Shown piece by piece: positions 1 through 9,316 of a stretch of DNA of 64,000 bases. A program made the translations under genes and the position numbers. The notes beneath the pieces were generated by a model. It saw only the letters and a list, made by a program, of their open reading frames with translations, searched no databases and had not been told where the DNA came from. Each line of letters starts with the position of its first letter. Position 1 is the first letter of the stretch. The DNA comes from Hyphomonas sp. (GTDB lineage: Bacteria; Pseudomonadota; Alphaproteobacteria; Caulobacterales; Hyphomonadaceae), in the NCBI RefSeq assembly GCF_013823385.1, contig NZ_PNMA01000011.1, positions 1 through 64,000 of the forward strand, written 5' to 3'.

Positions 1-89
1 GAGGTGTGGGGGGATTCTGGGGCCCGGATAATCGCTGCGCATATTCCGGGAGGACGGGGGATAGGCCCTTGGCTTATCCCCCGATCTGA

Positions 90-1271
90 TCAGTTGACCA
101 GGCGTTTGAGTTCGTCGGCGAGGTCGGTTTTTTCCCAGGTGAAGGTGCCGTCCGTGCCCGGAGTGCGGCCGAAATGGCCGTAGGCGGCGGTGGGCGCGTA
201 GATGGGGCTCGCCAGTTTCAGATGCGTGCGGATGCCCTTGGGCGAAAGGTCGAACAGGTCACGCAGCGCCTTGGCGATGCGGGCTTCGTCGGCCTGGCCG
301 GTGCCGTGGGTGTCGACATAGATCGACAGCGGCTGGGCAACACCGATGGCATAGGAGACCTGGATGGTGCAGCGGCTGGCAAGGCCCGCGGCCACGATGT
401 TCTTGGCAAGATAGCGCGTGGCATAGGCCGCCGAGCGATCGACCTTGGACGGATCTTTACCCGAGAAGGCGCCGCCGCCATGGGGGGCTGCGCCGCCATA
501 GGTGTCGACGATGATCTTGCGGCCGGTGAGGCCGGTGTCCCCATCCGGGCCGCCGATGACGAAGCTGCCGGTGGGGTTGATGTAGAACTTGTCTTCCGGC
601 GGGAACCAGCCTTCCGGCAGCACGGACTTGACGACCGGGCGGATGATCTCGCGCAGTTCTTCCTGGCTGACGCCGGCCTTGTGCTGGTGGGAGACGACGA
701 CGGCGTTCACGCCGACAGGCCTCGAGCCCTCATATTTCAGCGTCACCTGGCTTTTCGCGTCCGGCTCCAGCTGCGGGTTCTTGCCCGAATGGCGCAGCTC
801 GGCGAGCCTTTCCAGGATCTGGTGAGAGTAGACGAGGGTGGCAGGCATCAGCTCCGGCGTTTCGTCGGTTGCGTAGCCGAACATGATGCCCTGATCGCCG
901 GCGCCTTCTTCCTTGAAGAGGCCCTGGCCGGCTTCAACGCCCTGGGCGATTTCGGCAGATTGTCCGTGGACGTAGTTGTCCACGGTCATGTTCTGCCAGT
1001 GGAAGCCTTCCTGCTCATAGCCGATCTTCTTGACGACTGCGCGGGCCGCAGCGTTCATCTCATCAGGCGTGACGACGGCGCCATTATTGGTGCGCACCTC
1101 GCCGGCGAGAACCACGCGGTTGGTCGTGCAGAGGGTTTCGACGGCGACTTTCGCGGTCGGGTCCTTGCTGAGGAACAGGTCCACGATGGCATCCGAAATC
1201 TGGTCGGAAACCTTGTCGGGATGGCCTTCGGCGACGCTCTCGCTGGTGAACTCATGGGACTTCAGGGGCAT
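90..1271 (-). CDS. metK: S-adenosylmethionine synthetase (methionine adenosyltransferase)
   Basis: 393 aa [28 protein letters not shown] and [12 protein letters not shown] motifs typical of MetK. Confidence 0.98.
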   Translation of the reverse strand: MPLKSHEFTSESVAEGHPDKVSDQISDAIVDLFLSKDPTAKVAVETLCTTNRVVLAGEVRTNNGAVVTPDEMNAAARAVVKKIGYEQEGFHWQNMTVDNYVHGQSAEIAQGVEAGQGLFKEEGAGDQGIMFGYATDETPELMPATLVYSHQILERLAELRHSGKNPQLEPDAKSQVTLKYEGSRPVGVNAVVVSHQHKAGVSQEELREIIRPVVKSVLPEGWFPPEDKFYINPTGSFVIGGPDGDTGLTGRKIIVDTYGGAAPHGGGAFSGKDPSKVDRSAAYATRYLAKNIVAAGLASRCTIQVSYAIGVAQPLSIYVDTHGTGQADEARIAKALRDLFDLSPKGIRTHLKLASPIYAPTAAYGHFGRTPGTDGTFTWEKTDLADELKRLVN

Positions 1272-1294
1272 TGATGGGCTCCTCTTGGAAATGG

Positions 1295-2152
1295 CTACCG
1301 GGCGAACACGACTGTGCGGCCGGAATTCAGGAAAATACGATGCTCCGCATGCGCCTTAACGGCGCGCAGGAGGGCGGTGCCTTCGATGTGGCGTCCGGTT
1401 TCAACCATGTCTTCAGGGGTGAAGGTGTGGTCGATGGTTTCGGTGGCCTGGGTGATGATCGGGCCTTCATCGAGATCGGCGGTGACATAATGCGCCGTGG
1501 CACCGATGACTTTCACGCCGCGGGCATGGGCCTGGTGGTAGGGCTGGGCGCCCTTGAAACCGGGCAGGAAGGAATGGTGGATGTTGATGACGCGGCCTTC
1601 CAGGCGGCGGCAGGCATCTTCGCTGAGCACCTGCATATACCGTGCAAGGACGACGAGTTCGGAGCGCGTTTCCGCGATGATGTCGTAAAGACGCGCTTCG
1701 GCCTCGGGCTTGGTGGCCGCCGTGACGGGCACATGAAACCAGGGCAAGCCCCAATGGGCGAAGGTGGGCTTCAGCGTGTCATGATTGGAGACGATGCCGG
1801 CAATCTCGATGGGCAACTCGCCCCGCCGGGCCGCATAGAGCAGCGTGTTGGCGCAATGGTCTGATTTCGACACCAGAAGCAGGGTGCGGAGCTTTTCCTC
1901 TGACGGGCGGATCTGCCAGTCTGCCTCAATCTCGGCGGCCAGAGGCGCCATGGCGGCCTTGATGGCATCAAGCGAGCGGCCATTGCCCGGCGGCGTGAAG
2001 ACCAGCCGGGCAAAGAAACGGTTCGTCAGCGGATCACCGAAGGTGCGCGAGGCCGCAATGAAACATCCATGTTCCTCCATCAGCCGGGCAAGGCTGGCCA
2101 CGAGGCCAACCCTGTCCGGACAGCTCAGGGTAAGGATGAAAGTTTGCGACAC
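1295..2152 (-). CDS. purU: Formyltetrahydrofolate deformylase
   Basis: 285 aa; N-terminal ACT-like domain ([16 protein letters not shown]) plus formyltransferase-fold C-terminus ([36 protein letters not shown]). Confidence 0.96.
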   Translation of the reverse strand: MSQTFILTLSCPDRVGLVASLARLMEEHGCFIAASRTFGDPLTNRFFARLVFTPPGNGRSLDAIKAAMAPLAAEIEADWQIRPSEEKLRTLLLVSKSDHCANTLLYAARRGELPIEIAGIVSNHDTLKPTFAHWGLPWFHVPVTAATKPEAEARLYDIIAETRSELVVLARYMQVLSEDACRRLEGRVINIHHSFLPGFKGAQPYHQAHARGVKVIGATAHYVTADLDEGPIITQATETIDHTFTPEDMVETGRHIEGTALLRAVKAHAEHRIFLNSGRTVVFAR

Positions 2153-2174
2153 GCGCGTCCCCAGGTGTGCTGGA

Positions 2175-3584
2175 TCAGTAGCGGTAATGTTCCGGCTTGA
2201 ACGGGCCGGTCGATTCCACGCCGATATAGGCAGCCTGCTCGCCGGAAAGCTCTGTCAGCTTGACGCCGAGCTTGGCGAGGTGGAGGCGGGCGACTTTCTC
2301 GTCCAGATGCTTGGGCAGGGTGTACACCTTGTTGGCGTAGTCGCTGCCGCGCGTCCAGAGTTCGATCTGGGCCAGCGTCTGGTTGGTGAAGGAGGCCGAC
2401 ATCACGAAGGAGGGGTGGCCGGTGGCGTTGCCAAGGTTCACCAGGCGGCCTTCGGAGAGAAGGATGATGCGCTTCCCGTCCGGGAAAGTGATCATGTCGA
2501 CCTGCGGCTTGATGTTCGTCCACTGAAAGTTCTTCAGGCCATCGACCTGAATTTCATTGTCGAAGTGGCCGATATTGCAGACGATCGCCATGTCTTTCAT
2601 GGCGCGCATGTGATCGACCTTGATGATGTCCTTGTTGCCGGTGGCGGTAACGAAGATGTCGAACAGCGGGGCGGCCTCGTCCATCGTGGTGACTTCATAG
2701 CCGTCCATTGCGGCCTGCAGGGCGCAGATCGGGTCGATCTCGGAGACGGCCACGCGGGCGCCCGAACCTGAGAGGGAGGCGGCCGAGCCCTTGCCGACAT
2801 CGCCATAGCCGGCAACGAAGGCGCGCTTGCCGGCCATCATCACATCCGTGCCGCGGCGAATGGCGTCGACGAGGGATTCCTTACAGCCATACTTGTTGTC
2901 GAATTTCGACTTGGTGACCGAGTCGTTGACGTTGATCGCCGGGAAGGGCAGCTCGCCGCGCTTTTCCATCTGGTAGAGGCGGTTGACGCCTGTGGTGGTT
3001 TCTTCCGAAACGCCCTTGATGCCGGCCTTGGTCTTGCCGAACCAGCCGGGGCTGGCGGCGATGCGCTTGCGGATCTGGGCGAAGAGGATTTTCTCTTCTT
3101 CCGACTGCGGATTTTTCAGGACGGACGGATCGGCTTCGGCCTTTTCGCCGAGGACGAGGTAGAGCGTTGCGTCGCCGCCATCATCGAGGATGAGGTTGGG
3201 GGCGCCGCCGTCATGCCAGTGGAAGAGGCGGTCGGTATAGTCCCAGTATTCTTCGAGGGTTTCGCCCTTATAGGCCCAGACGGGGGTGCCGTTGGCGGCG
3301 ATGGCGGCGGCAGCGTGGTCCTGGGTGGAGTAGATGTTGCAGGAGACCCACTGGACGTCTGCGCCGAGCGCTTCGAGCGTCTGGATCAGCACGGCAGTCT
3401 GGATCGTCATGTGCAGGGAGCCGGCGATGCGGGCGCCTTTCAGCGGCTGGCTGGGGCCGAACTCTTCGCGCGCAGCCATCAGACCCGGCATTTCCGTTTC
3501 AGCGATGGCGATCTCCTTGTTGCCGAACTCGGCCAGGGAGATGTCCTTGACGAAATAGTCCTTCGGGAGGGCTTTTGCGGTCAT
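2175..3584 (-). CDS. ahcY: Adenosylhomocysteinase (S-adenosyl-L-homocysteine hydrolase)
   Basis: 469 aa; [23 protein letters not shown]-binding motif, C-terminal KPEHYRY. Confidence 0.98.
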   Translation of the reverse strand: MTAKALPKDYFVKDISLAEFGNKEIAIAETEMPGLMAAREEFGPSQPLKGARIAGSLHMTIQTAVLIQTLEALGADVQWVSCNIYSTQDHAAAAIAANGTPVWAYKGETLEEYWDYTDRLFHWHDGGAPNLILDDGGDATLYLVLGEKAEADPSVLKNPQSEEEKILFAQIRKRIAASPGWFGKTKAGIKGVSEETTTGVNRLYQMEKRGELPFPAINVNDSVTKSKFDNKYGCKESLVDAIRRGTDVMMAGKRAFVAGYGDVGKGSAASLSGSGARVAVSEIDPICALQAAMDGYEVTTMDEAAPLFDIFVTATGNKDIIKVDHMRAMKDMAIVCNIGHFDNEIQVDGLKNFQWTNIKPQVDMITFPDGKRIILLSEGRLVNLGNATGHPSFVMSASFTNQTLAQIELWTRGSDYANKVYTLPKHLDEKVARLHLAKLGVKLTELSGEQAAYIGVESTGPFKPEHYRY

Positions 3585-3667
3585 ATCAACGATCCTTTAT
3601 ATGTTGATTGGCAGTTACCACGCGCACTCTCAGGTGGCAACCGGCATTGACGGCGGGGCCCCCGCCG
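3585..3667 (-). promoter_or_regulatory. Structured 5' leader of the ahcY-purU-metK operon: three potential hairpins, one presenting the SD in its loop
   Basis: Inverted repeats: ATCAAC(3585-3590)/GTTGAT(3603-3608) enclosing AAAGGA; GGCAGTTACCAC(3610-3621)/GTGGCAACCGGC(3634-3645); CGGCGGGG/CCCCGCCG (3651-3667). Confidence 0.5.
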
Positions 3668-3738
3668 GGGCGGCAGGGCATGTCTGGGCGCTTAAATTGC
3701 AGGATTTTCAATCAGGGATAGAGGTGTCCGCCGGACAA

Positions 3739-4290
3739 TCAGGCAAAGTATGCCGGCAGGTCCTTGAGGCGCGGCTGGGCCTGATCCTTGGCCGACAGGA
3801 TGGGCGAATTGGCGCCCAGGGGCCAGTCGATGGCTATTTCGGGGTCATCCCAGGCGAGCCCCTTGTCGCAGGCGGGATCATAATAGCCCGTCACCTTGTA
3901 CTGCACCTCTGTGTCAGGTTCGAGCGTGCAGAGGCCATGGGCAAAGCCTACCGGTATGTAAAGCTGGCAGCCATTCTCTGCGCTGAGAATGGCGGCGGCG
4001 TATTTGCCATAGGTGGGCGATCCGCGGCGGATATCCACGGCGACATCATAGATGGCGCCGCGGGTACAGCGCACCAGCTTGGCTTGCGGCGATGGCGCGA
4101 TCTGAAAGTGAAGGCCGCGGATGACCCCGGCATCGCGAGAGAGGGAATGATTATCCTGGATAAAAGGCCCGGTGATCCCGGCCTCTTCAAAGCTGGAGGC
4201 GCGGAATGTTTCGGAAAAGTAGCCCCGATCGTCGGAGAAGCGCTTGGGCGTCACCAGGACGACTTCCGGGATCCATTGTTTTTCAAACAT
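3739..4290 (-). CDS. rfbC: dTDP-4-dehydrorhamnose 3,5-epimerase
   Basis: 183 aa; PKRFSDDRGYFSETFRASSF, GVIRGLHFQIAPSPQAKLVRCTRG. Confidence 0.95.
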   Translation of the reverse strand: MFEKQWIPEVVLVTPKRFSDDRGYFSETFRASSFEEAGITGPFIQDNHSLSRDAGVIRGLHFQIAPSPQAKLVRCTRGAIYDVAVDIRRGSPTYGKYAAAILSAENGCQLYIPVGFAHGLCTLEPDTEVQYKVTGYYDPACDKGLAWDDPEIAIDWPLGANSPILSAKDQAQPRLKDLPAYFA

Positions 4291-4380
4291 TCTTGCCGAG
4301 CCCCTCAGTATTCAAACAATCAACCAAATTACATTCGCAGAAGCCGTAGCAGACTTGCAAAACCTGCTTCAAGCCACAAA

Positions 4381-4413
4381 CACGGCTCAGGCACGGCTCA
4401 GGCACGGCTCAGG
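4381..4413. repeat. Perfect 3 x 11 bp tandem repeat (CACGGCTCAGG)
   Basis: Direct reading; array ends exactly at the stop codon of the ORF at 4414. Confidence 0.95.
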
Positions 4414-5493
4414 TCACCGCGCTAACATCTGACGTATCCGGGCGGGCTGGCCGACGCTGGAGGCGGTTCTCGAGACATAGTCCTGGAGCATAGCGGGCGT
4501 ATTGCCGGTATTGCGGGCGTCGATGGCGGAGAGGAATGCCTGCCAGTCTCCCCGGCTCTGAAGCTGGGGAAGGGGCCCATACATTTCGTAAGGCGCGTCA
4601 TAGGCGGCGACGCCGACAGGAACGCCCGCGATGGCCGCATCCAGCGCGACCTTTGACGGCGTGGTGATCACACCCTCCAGGAGGGGCATGAGCGACGGCG
4701 CAGTCAGCAGGTTCCAGACAGGAGCCGCCGGGTCTGCCACCAGCAGGTTTTCATTGGCCGGGCGCTTGCCGCCAAAACGCTGCGTCAGCCACCGGCCTTC
4801 CGGATGGGGCTTCATCAGGAAGAAAAGCTGCGGGAAGGCCTCTGTCATGGCCTGAAGGTCGGCGAGGAAACTTTGCCGGTAGGCATCGCTGAACCGCGTC
4901 CAGTGAAGGTTTTCAAACACGCCGACAATCCGGCGGCCATTGGAGGGAATATTCAGGCGCTCACGCCAGGGCGCGAAAACCTGATCGTCCAGCGGGCCGG
5001 GCAGCCCGCCATCGACAACCTTGGCCCGGGTTTCAGCCGCGACAATACCCGGCAGTTGCGCGGTTCCGTTCCAGCTGAAGACCATCTGCGACGCAAACAG
5101 AACATCTGTTCCCTGACGGTCATCGAAATAGGTGAGCCCGACATTTTCGACGCCGTGCTGCAGGGTGGCCGTGCGCAGGCCGAGGGCATTGGCCTCCTGC
5201 GTCAGCGCATGCGCAAGGCGGTGGGGGCGGAGGCTCGTTTCTGACGAGGTCAGCAGCGCTGTGCATCCTTCCAGAGCCTTGCGCAGGCTTTCGGGGGACG
5301 CATCGGCGGGGAGGATCACGGTGGGCGCACGGCCACGGGCACCCAGCAGAATGGAGAGGCGCGGGCTGTTCTTCAGAAGCTGTTCAGCCACCAGAACGAC
5401 TTCTTCAGCTGCCTGATCCGTTCCTGCCGGCGACAGGAACGGGCCAAGCATGTCGATGTCACCACTGAGGTGAAAAAACAGGGCAAGCTTCAC
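4414..5493 (-). CDS. Predicted surface-polysaccharide glycosyltransferase-like protein (FENLHW family)
   Basis: 359 aa; ATLQHGVEN, VGVFENLHWTRFSDAYRQSF, FLMKPHPEG; same motifs as the C-terminal half of the 26935-29340 product. Confidence 0.6.
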   Translation of the reverse strand: MKLALFFHLSGDIDMLGPFLSPAGTDQAAEEVVLVAEQLLKNSPRLSILLGARGRAPTVILPADASPESLRKALEGCTALLTSSETSLRPHRLAHALTQEANALGLRTATLQHGVENVGLTYFDDRQGTDVLFASQMVFSWNGTAQLPGIVAAETRAKVVDGGLPGPLDDQVFAPWRERLNIPSNGRRIVGVFENLHWTRFSDAYRQSFLADLQAMTEAFPQLFFLMKPHPEGRWLTQRFGGKRPANENLLVADPAAPVWNLLTAPSLMPLLEGVITTPSKVALDAAIAGVPVGVAAYDAPYEMYGPLPQLQSRGDWQAFLSAIDARNTGNTPAMLQDYVSRTASSVGQPARIRQMLAR

Positions 5494-5503
5494 GGAAGGA
5501 ACA

Positions 5504-6202
5504 TCAACGCTTGATGCGGGCTATCGTGTCTGGCCCGTGCTTTACCAGAAGGCCCCGTTTGACCAAGCCGACATTGTCCGATCCTGTCAGCTGGAAGATC
5601 TGCTCCGGCTTGTCCGCCAGAAACTCGTTTACGGCCATTTCTGCCATGGGGAAGCGGCGATTGTAGACATCATCGAGGACAATCACGCCGCCTTCCCGCA
5701 TGCGGGGATAGAAATATTCCAGCGCCTGCAGATGCGCTTCATAGGTTTTGATCGAAATGTTGACAAAGGTGTACATCCGCTCGGGAAGGCTGGGGAGAAC
5801 ATCCGCGAGCAGCCCCTCATAGAGCTTCAGCCGGTCGCCCATTCCCATCGGCTCCAGAAAGGCTTCGACTTCCCGCAGGGTGGTGTCGTCATACATCGGA
5901 CGCAGAAGATAGGGCGAGTTTTCCGGCGCCAGCTCACGGTCCTTCTCGCCCAGGGGCGGAAGGCCGGAGAAGGTGTCGATGCCGATCCAGTTGAAATTGG
6001 CGCCGGTGGCCATGCCTTCCGACATCAGCACCTGCAGGCTGCGGCCGCGATAGACGCCGAGTTCGGCTGCGTAGTGGGTTTCCTTCTTGCCGGAGACGTA
6101 TCCCAGGGCCAGGCGCAGGCTGATCGCCATCGGATCATCCTGAGGTGCGGCAACCCAAGCTGGCTCACTGCTGGCGTTCTTCTTTTCGCTTAGGTCGGTC
6201 AT
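5504..6202 (-). CDS. TylF/macrocin-O-methyltransferase family protein, DxD-like motif degenerate
   Basis: 232 aa; AELGVYRGRSL, IDTFSGLPPL, GGVIVLDDVYNRRFPMAEMAV; paralog of 9313-10101. Confidence 0.75.
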   Translation of the reverse strand: MTDLSEKKNASSEPAWVAAPQDDPMAISLRLALGYVSGKKETHYAAELGVYRGRSLQVLMSEGMATGANFNWIGIDTFSGLPPLGEKDRELAPENSPYLLRPMYDDTTLREVEAFLEPMGMGDRLKLYEGLLADVLPSLPERMYTFVNISIKTYEAHLQALEYFYPRMREGGVIVLDDVYNRRFPMAEMAVNEFLADKPEQIFQLTGSDNVGLVKRGLLVKHGPDTIARIKR

Positions 6203-6220
6203 CGCAACACTTTCTTTTCT

Positions 6221-7456
6221 TCAGTGATCGAGCAGGGACTTGGGCAGATTGCAGATATCGACGAGTTGCTCAAGAAGACGCGCCTGCGACCAGCGTGTCT
6301 TGAGATCATCTTGCGCGGTTTCCACCATTTTCCGGGCCATTTCGGGATTGCCGAGCAGCTGGCGGATCGCGTCGCGCCATTCCTGCTCCGTGCTGGCCAG
6401 GATGCCCCGGCCCCCGGCAAGGCTGGACTGGTAGACAAGGGTGTCGCTGGCCACGCAGGGCATCCCGGCGACCGTATACTCGATGAATTTCGTGTTTGCC
6501 TTGCAGCCATTGAATGGATTTGCCTCCAGAGGCGCCAATCCGACCGACCAGGCCATGGCCTGAAATGCAGACATGAACTCGCGATAAGACCCTGCCGCGG
6601 GCCGCGCCGAGATGCGCCCGGCAAACTCCGCCTGCAGGGCTTTGGGCATCTTGATCGAGCCGAAGGTTTCAAACCGGACTTGCGGATATTCACGCAGGGC
6701 TTCTGCAATCGCCGGAACGATCATTTCCAGATCCCGCGCGTGGCCGGAACTGCCCATATAGCCGATCACCGCCGGCGTGGCGGGCGCATAGGGAACCGGA
6801 GCGCACGGCGCGGCGCAATACATGGCGCCGGCCGATATGGGCGTTGATAGCCCGAGTGTTCCCAGCTGACGGGCCAGTTCTTCCGTGGACGCATAAACAG
6901 TGCTGGCGCGTTCGCACAGAAGCCGCATGCGGGCCAGACGGGCAGGCGCGTTGTACTTGTTGAATTTTGCCGGGCCGAGCGCTTCGGGCACCTCGAACAG
7001 ATTGTCATCGAGATGCATCACAAAACTCTGGCCGCGCTTTTCGCAGCCCGAAACAATGCCGGAAGCGCCGCGCCCGCCAAAGCGGCTGACAATGACATGT
7101 GTCGGGTCATACTGGCTCAGCGCGTCGTGTACGCGCTGGTCCGCGTCTGCCCCGCAGAGATGTTCGAAGTCCGCTTCGCTCAGAATGGTCAGCTGAACCT
7201 TGCCGCTTTCGCGAGCCGGTAGGAGCGGCAGATCGAACGAGATGGTCTGGGTCGCGCCCGGCCCATCGGCGAAAACAAGGATCCGAATGGCCGCTGCGCT
7301 GTTGCCCGCATCATGCAGCAAGGGAGCAAAAGGCTTGGCGGTCACCGGCGCGCGGATGGGCAGGGGCGAGGGCGAAGGCGAAGGCGCTCCTGAAAACAGG
7401 CCGCTGACTTTCCTCGAGATTTTGGCAATCGCGCGCGAAAATTCCTGAACAGGCAT
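6221..7456 (-). CDS. Glycosyltransferase (GT-B, GT4-like)
   Basis: 411 aa; MHLDDNLFEVP, IGYMGSSGHARDLEMIVPAIAEAL, KFIEYTVAGMPCVAS. Confidence 0.75.
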   Translation of the reverse strand: MPVQEFSRAIAKISRKVSGLFSGAPSPSPSPLPIRAPVTAKPFAPLLHDAGNSAAAIRILVFADGPGATQTISFDLPLLPARESGKVQLTILSEADFEHLCGADADQRVHDALSQYDPTHVIVSRFGGRGASGIVSGCEKRGQSFVMHLDDNLFEVPEALGPAKFNKYNAPARLARMRLLCERASTVYASTEELARQLGTLGLSTPISAGAMYCAAPCAPVPYAPATPAVIGYMGSSGHARDLEMIVPAIAEALREYPQVRFETFGSIKMPKALQAEFAGRISARPAAGSYREFMSAFQAMAWSVGLAPLEANPFNGCKANTKFIEYTVAGMPCVASDTLVYQSSLAGGRGILASTEQEWRDAIRQLLGNPEMARKMVETAQDDLKTRWSQARLLEQLVDICNLPKSLLDH

Positions 7457-7475
7457 ACTGCGGGGCTTTCCGGTC

Positions 7476-8396
7476 TTATTCGGCAGCTTGCGCAGCGAGC
7501 TGGGCTTCGTATGCGGCGATTGCTTTCTTGCGCTCGCGCTTCTTCTGATACACCTCCGCGTGCTTCACGAAGCCGGCCTTGGCGTCGATCTCTTCAAGAC
7601 GTGCGGTGCGGGCAGCATCGGGCACGCTCAGATCGTCATTCATTTTCAGCTCGGTCAGAAGCGAGGGGCGGAAGTAGCCGAGTTTGATTTCTTCCTCGAT
7701 CTGGCTCCAGCTCAACGCGCCTTCCGACAGCATCCGCCGGACCTCATTGATCCAGACCCAGCCGATGGGGTTCTGGTTGGAAACCCATGGCTGGATGAAC
7801 ATGTCCGTATAATGAGTGAGCGCTGTGGTGCCCTCGATATAGGTTTCCAGGGAGTTCCAGACCCACGGCACCCGCCAGCCGATTTCATCGGGCTCCAGAA
7901 TGCAGATTTCCGAAAGCAGTTCGTCATAGGTGTAGCGCCCATCCAGGCCGGAGATGATGTCTTCGGCGACCCAATTGAGCTTGCCGCAATCCAGCACCAT
8001 CACGGAGGATTGCTTCTTGCGCCGCGACGGGGCGCCAAGCTGGCCTTCCTTGGGCTGAAATTCTTCGGGAATGTCTTCCAGGATCTGGATCTTTTCGCGG
8101 CCCTCAAAGGGCACTTCCCAGAGACCCCGGATATCCTTGAAGACCTGCATGTCCGCGTCCATGTAGATGGCGCGGCCCTGATAGTTGCAGAGCGCTGGAA
8201 TGGCGAAGCGGGTGAACGAAAAGTTTGTGCGGGACCCCTGACGAATATCCTGCGGCTCCGGCAGGATGACGTCCGCCATGGAGACCACATCCACTTTCAT
8301 GTCAGTATGACGGCGGATTGAATAGGCGAGAACATCCACAGCCAGAGCCTGTGATCTGTCGGCTCCCACGAATACGCGAACCAGGTCCTGAGACAT
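7476..8396 (-). CDS. GT8-like glycosyltransferase
   Basis: VRVFVGADRSQ, AIYMDADMQVFKDI (DxD), HYTDMFIQPW; start taken at MSQDL after an AAGGA SD. Confidence 0.75.
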   Translation of the reverse strand: MSQDLVRVFVGADRSQALAVDVLAYSIRRHTDMKVDVVSMADVILPEPQDIRQGSRTNFSFTRFAIPALCNYQGRAIYMDADMQVFKDIRGLWEVPFEGREKIQILEDIPEEFQPKEGQLGAPSRRKKQSSVMVLDCGKLNWVAEDIISGLDGRYTYDELLSEICILEPDEIGWRVPWVWNSLETYIEGTTALTHYTDMFIQPWVSNQNPIGWVWINEVRRMLSEGALSWSQIEEEIKLGYFRPSLLTELKMNDDLSVPDAARTARLEEIDAKAGFVKHAEVYQKKRERKKAIAAYEAQLAAQAAE

Positions 8397-8470
8397 GTTT
8401 TCTGTGTCCTTTCGACGGTCTGACCCCTGTTTATTCCAGAGGCATGAAATGGCAAGCATTCACCTATAGG

Positions 8471-9316
8471 TTAGACGATGTCCGCAAGTCTCGGCGCCAG
8501 GCGCCAATGGAAAAACAGGGCGATTGACCAGATTGCAAGCCCGATCAGAAAGATCGGCCCGAGAAACTGCATCCAGTTGTGCGCGTCCCACAACAACAGA
8601 TCCCGCATCATCTCGACGGGCCAGGTCAGCGGATTGATGAGGGGAATCCAGCGGAAGGTTTCCGGCACCAGGCTCAGCGGGAAGGTGATGGATGAGGTGT
8701 AGAACAATATCCGCATGATGACGGGCACAATCTCCTTCACATCCCCGAAGAAGGTGCCGAGATAAGCGGTGACCAGGCCAAAGCCGGCAAATACCCAGAA
8801 CACCAGAAGACTGCTGGCGACATAGAGCAGGGAGCCCTGAACGGTTGCGAGCCCGTAGCTCCAGCAGACGATCAGAACAATCGCGATGTAGAAGAGAAAC
8901 TGGATGAACACCCGCGCCGTCAGACTGGCGAAGATCGTCCAGACCGGCAGGTCGGACTCGCGCACCAGACGCCGCTTGGACTTGAACCAGTTTGCGCTGC
9001 TGCCGATCATCTCGGAGAAGGTCAGATAGAGAAAGAAACCCACGGCGAATGCCGCCAGGAACGGCACCGCATTGCCGGTTCGCGGGTCGGTGAATTCGAT
9101 TCCGACAACCAGATCAAAGACGGCCCAGTACACCCCGATCAGCAAGGCAGGCCCGAGGAACAGCCAGAGACCACCGAGCAGGGAATCCTCGAAGCGCTTT
9201 CTCAGTTCCCGGATGCCGCTGGTCCACGCAAACTTCAGCCGCTTGCCAAGCTGTGTCTGATGCTTTCGCGGCGCGCGCGGAGGAAGCGATTCCTTGCTGA
9301 GGGCGCCTGCGGTCAT
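8471..9316 (-). CDS. Polysaccharide ABC-2 type transporter permease (Wzm-like)
   Basis: 281 aa multi-TM protein; adjacent to Wzt-like ATPase; LGGLWLFLGPALLIGVYWAVF. Confidence 0.85.
   Translation of the reverse strand: MTAGALSKESLPPRAPRKHQTQLGKRLKFAWTSGIRELRKRFEDSLLGGLWLFLGPALLIGVYWAVFDLVVGIEFTDPRTGNAVPFLAAFAVGFFLYLTFSEMIGSSANWFKSKRRLVRESDLPVWTIFASLTARVFIQFLFYIAIVLIVCWSYGLATVQGSLLYVASSLLVFWVFAGFGLVTAYLGTFFGDVKEIVPVIMRILFYTSSITFPLSLVPETFRWIPLINPLTWPVEMMRDLLLWDAHNWMQFLGPIFLIGLAIWSIALFFHWRLAPRLADIV

Noticed and set aside
174-1274. 366-aa + strand ORF opposite metK
   Set aside because: Shadow ORF caused by high GC3 of the confidently identified metK; no recognisable motifs.
1845-2771. 308-aa + strand ORF opposite purU/ahcY
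   Set aside because: Spans two convincing minus-strand genes and their junction; antisense artefact.
3585-3720. Known SAH, SAM-II, SAM/SAH or THF riboswitch upstream of ahcY
   Set aside because: I could not match the conserved cores of those classes by eye, so no named riboswitch is called; retained only as an unclassified structured leader.
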